The translations under genes and the position numbers were made by a program. The notes under the pieces are model-generated. The model worked only from the letters and a program-made list of their open reading frames with translations, was not told where the DNA came from and did not search any database. From an uncultured Flavobacteriales bacterium (GTDB lineage: Bacteria; Bacteroidota; Bacteroidia; Flavobacteriales_D; Sanyastnellaceae), in assembly GCA_937974555.1 (NCBI GenBank), contig CALJKR010000016.1:1-7178 (forward strand): a stretch of DNA of 7,178 nucleotides, read 5' to 3'. Positions 5,899-7,178 of this stretch are shown in pieces. Position 1 is the first letter of the stretch, and the number at the start of each line of letters is the position of its first letter.

Positions 5899-6531
5899 TC
5901 ATAAGTTCATACATATCATTAATGTCGGAAAACCAAATGCACTAATCAATGACCATATCATGTCCCAATAATTTGTCTTTCTGTTATACCTTGAATGAAA
6001 TGTTCCAACTCTGTAATATTTGTCAAGTGTTACAGGATATGTCCCAGTAAACAATTTAATTACTTGTCTGCTAGCTTGTAAAAAAATATAAGCAAGTGCT
6101 GGAAAATACAATGGCGTATAACTTCGACTTTCGGATTGCAAAATAAAGTCATTGAGATTTTGTCCTAATAGATAACCTATTAGTGCAATTGTCAAGCAAG
6201 TTGAAAACAAGAACCAATTAATTTTAGGAATGTCAATTCGTCTGTTATAGGGAGATAGAACAAAAAACATATAACCTATACCAAGTATGGTAAAACTGGT
6301 ATTTCTTTCCTGTTGATTTTTTGAAAGCAGTCCAATTAGAAGTAAGATAGCAGGTATAATTAAAATCAAGTAATCCCAATAACTTATTCGATTAATTTTC
6401 AGTTCACGTTTGCCGTCCTTGTCAATTGTAGTCGGGTTAGGTTCTTTATAAATGTCAACAATAAGGGCTGTTACTGGTCCAAAACAAACCAAGATTATAC
6501 AGAGAATTCCTAATGTCGTTAATGCTGTCAT
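5899..6531 (-). CDS. Multipass membrane protein, unknown function
   Basis: A 210-residue, strongly hydrophobic protein with about six predicted membrane segments by eye: residues 5-27, 53-69, 79-93, 104-123, 141-158 and 190-207. A polar loop at 28-50 (PNPTTIDKDGKRELKINR) and a basic loop at 168-187 (Tyr/Arg-rich KYYRVGTFHSRYNRKTNYW) separate the groups. The motif NRISYWDYLIL (47-57) recurs as RKTNYWDMIWSL (184-195), each at the entry to a hydrophobic segment, which hints at an internal duplication. I do not recognise the family. Seven of eight Asp codons are GAC. ATG at 6531 is preceded directly by TAA of an 11-codon upstream frame; no Shine-Dalgarno is seen. Cargo of the second cassette-like unit. 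Confidence 0.75.
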   Translation of the reverse strand: MTALTTLGILCIILVCFGPVTALIVDIYKEPNPTTIDKDGKRELKINRISYWDYLILIIPAILLLIGLLSKNQQERNTSFTILGIGYMFFVLSPYNRRIDIPKINWFLFSTCLTIALIGYLLGQNLNDFILQSESRSYTPLYFPALAYIFLQASRQVIKLFTGTYPVTLDKYYRVGTFHSRYNRKTNYWDMIWSLISAFGFPTLMICMNL

Positions 6532-6550
6532 TTAATATATTGCTGTCGTC
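6526..6550 (-). promoter_or_regulatory. Conserved cassette leader, copy 2
   Basis: On the - strand: GACGACAGCAATATATTAA followed by ATGACA, nearly the same as the leader at 5717-5743. An 11-codon frame begins at the ATG within the core GTTATGTG (6564) and ends with TAA at 6532-6534, directly abutting the gene's ATG. Confidence 0.55.
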
Positions 6551-6554
6551 CTAA

Positions 6555-6696
6555 GGTTACACATAACGTGTTGCAGCTACCCGAAGGTGGCGATTTCGAA
6601 GCACTTCACTGTCAACCAAGCACAAACTTTGATAGAAGCACAAAGCTTGATTTAACCACTGAACCGCCACTTTTGGGTAGGTGCTGTTATAGGGCG
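6555..6696 (-). repeat. attC-like imperfect palindrome A
   Basis: About 142 bp between the membrane-protein gene and the partial gene at the right edge. On the + strand: ACATAAC (6561-6567), arm 6573-6595, a roughly 66-base centre, arm 6662-6684 and GTTATAGGGCG (6686-6696). The arms are complementary at 19 of 23. Its centre holds three diverged copies of a TTTGTGCTT-like motif on the - strand and the 16-mer TAGAAGCACAAAGCTT (6633-6648) shared with palindrome C. Confidence 0.75.
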
Positions 6697-7178
6697 TTTT
6701 TCTTTCCATTTACTTAAATGTCAAAGCATGAAATGATTTGTCCATTAAGTCAGAGTGTGTTGATTTGTCATTACTCATATAGGTAATGATTACGTCAGCT
6801 ACATTGTCCTTGTGTAAATAAACCATTTGTCCGTATTTGTAACCTTTCCCAAAACCACAATTAAATTCAAAAAATGAAGAACCACCAGCGTCAGCGTTAA
6901 ACTCCTTCTTCACTGCTTGAGGTGGGAATGGTCCAATATCCCAATTTTGTCCGCCTGTCATATTCAAAACGTTTGCTTGAATTCGTCCTTTATAAATGAC
7001 GTTTGGATTAACCATTGCGCAGTTCGTGTCAAGTTTACATTTTTCATACTCTGCTATTGTCGGTTTAAGTGACCAAACTGTATAACGAACTTCAAAGTCT
7101 GCTTTCTTGTCTTTTATAGCAAAGCTATACCAAAGGTCTTTGTTTTCCTTTACATAAGTTTCTTTGTAGTCAGCCGGC
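6567..7178 (-). mobile_element. Putative gene cassette 3, truncated by the right window edge
   Basis: Ends (on the - strand) at the CGCCCTATAAC core of palindrome A. Its other end is outside the window. If it follows the rule seen in units 1 and 2, it begins, beyond base 7178, with a - strand core close to GTTATAGGGCG. Confidence 0.5.
6710..7178 (-). CDS. Hypothetical protein, N-terminal part beyond the window
   Basis: The frame is open from TAA at 6710-6712 to the right edge, giving at least 155 visible residues. A methionine at 7015 is internal: upstream of it the same frame continues without a stop, reading (partly) ADYKETYVKENKDLWYSFAI, ADFEVRYTVWSLKPTI and CKLDTNCAMVNPN. Further landmarks are RIQANVLNMTGGQNWDIGPFPP, a Gly/Phe-rich stretch GGSSFFEFNCGFGKGYKYGQ and a final HSDLMDKSFHALTFK. 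I do not recognise a family, and cannot see a signal peptide because the N terminus is missing. Asp codons are 11 GAC to 1 GAT, like the other cassette genes. The stop lies 14 bases before the core of palindrome A. Confidence 0.78.
   Translation of the reverse strand, partial: PADYKETYVKENKDLWYSFAIKDKKADFEVRYTVWSLKPTIAEYEKCKLDTNCAMVNPNVIYKGRIQANVLNMTGGQNWDIGPFPPQAVKKEFNADAGGSSFFEFNCGFGKGYKYGQMVYLHKDNVADVIITYMSNDKSTHSDLMDKSFHALTFK

Larger units (their letters stand above)
5760..6566 (-). mobile_element. Putative gene cassette 2 (membrane protein)
   Basis: On the - strand the unit begins within GTTATGTGTAACC (complement of 6555-6567) and ends at the core of palindrome B. The begin core and its own end core (GTTATGTGTAGCC, 5879-5891 on +) are complementary at 12 of 13. 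It holds one gene with 35 bases between the core and the ATG and a stop 7 bases before the far core block. Confidence 0.62.

Noticed and set aside
4913..6696. A CRISPR array made of the recurring palindromes
   Set aside because: The repeats are about 140 bp, diverged, and separated by whole genes, not by short uniform spacers. No cas gene is seen.
7013..7015. ATG as the start of the right-edge gene
   Set aside because: The frame stays open through to base 7178 with protein-like sequence and matching codon use, so this Met is internal.

Overview
The window looks like chromosomal DNA of a Bacteroidota bacterium, most likely a Flavobacteriales-type marine or freshwater lineage. The evidence is a secreted protein with 50-residue Cys-rich GCTD...ACNYD repeats, MopE-like acidic modules and a type IX secretion (T9SS) C-terminal sorting domain, several lipoproteins, AT-rich leaders without clear Shine-Dalgarno sequences, and small stand-alone VOC, SRPBCC and GyrI-like proteins typical of that phylum. 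No species can be named from the sequence.

Layout. (1) 1-1328, + strand: the 3' part of a large secreted repeat protein, cut by the window edge. It ends at a strong terminator hairpin (1346-1373) that can serve both strands. (2) 3994-1394, - strand: a compact five-gene run of SRPBCC protein, GyrI-like effector-binding protein, unknown lipoprotein, DUF1905 protein and VOC/glyoxalase-like protein; the first four are separated by 4 to 12 bases and the fifth by 65. (3) 4741-4087, - strand: a two-gene unit of small zinc-ribbon protein and second VOC protein. (4) 4742-4920: no gene; a purine-rich tract with an 8-bp tandem repeat, then a REP-like set of small palindromes. (5) 4920 to the right edge, - strand: three successive one-gene modules (lipoprotein of the M949_RS01915 type, multipass membrane protein, and a hypothetical protein truncated by the edge), each separated by a 140-142-bp imperfect palindrome.

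The most interesting part is region 5. The three palindromes have the layout of integron attC sites: outer TAAC/GTTA cores, inner complementary arms and a variable centre. Each complete module starts with a core complementary to the core at its own far end (9 of 9 bases in one, 12 of 13 in the other), as expected for units that were once circles joined at one recombination point. All genes point the same way, starts lie about 36-38 bp inside the module, and stops lie close to the palindrome. The two unrelated genes share a nearly identical leader just before their start codons. Hand-counted aspartate codons also differ sharply from the neighbouring - strand genes (31 of 35 GAC in the modules, 6 of 19 GAC in three flanking genes). 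I read this as the distal end of an integron-like gene-cassette array, or of an analogous Bacteroidota system. No integrase is in the window. By analogy it should lie beyond the right edge, if one exists.
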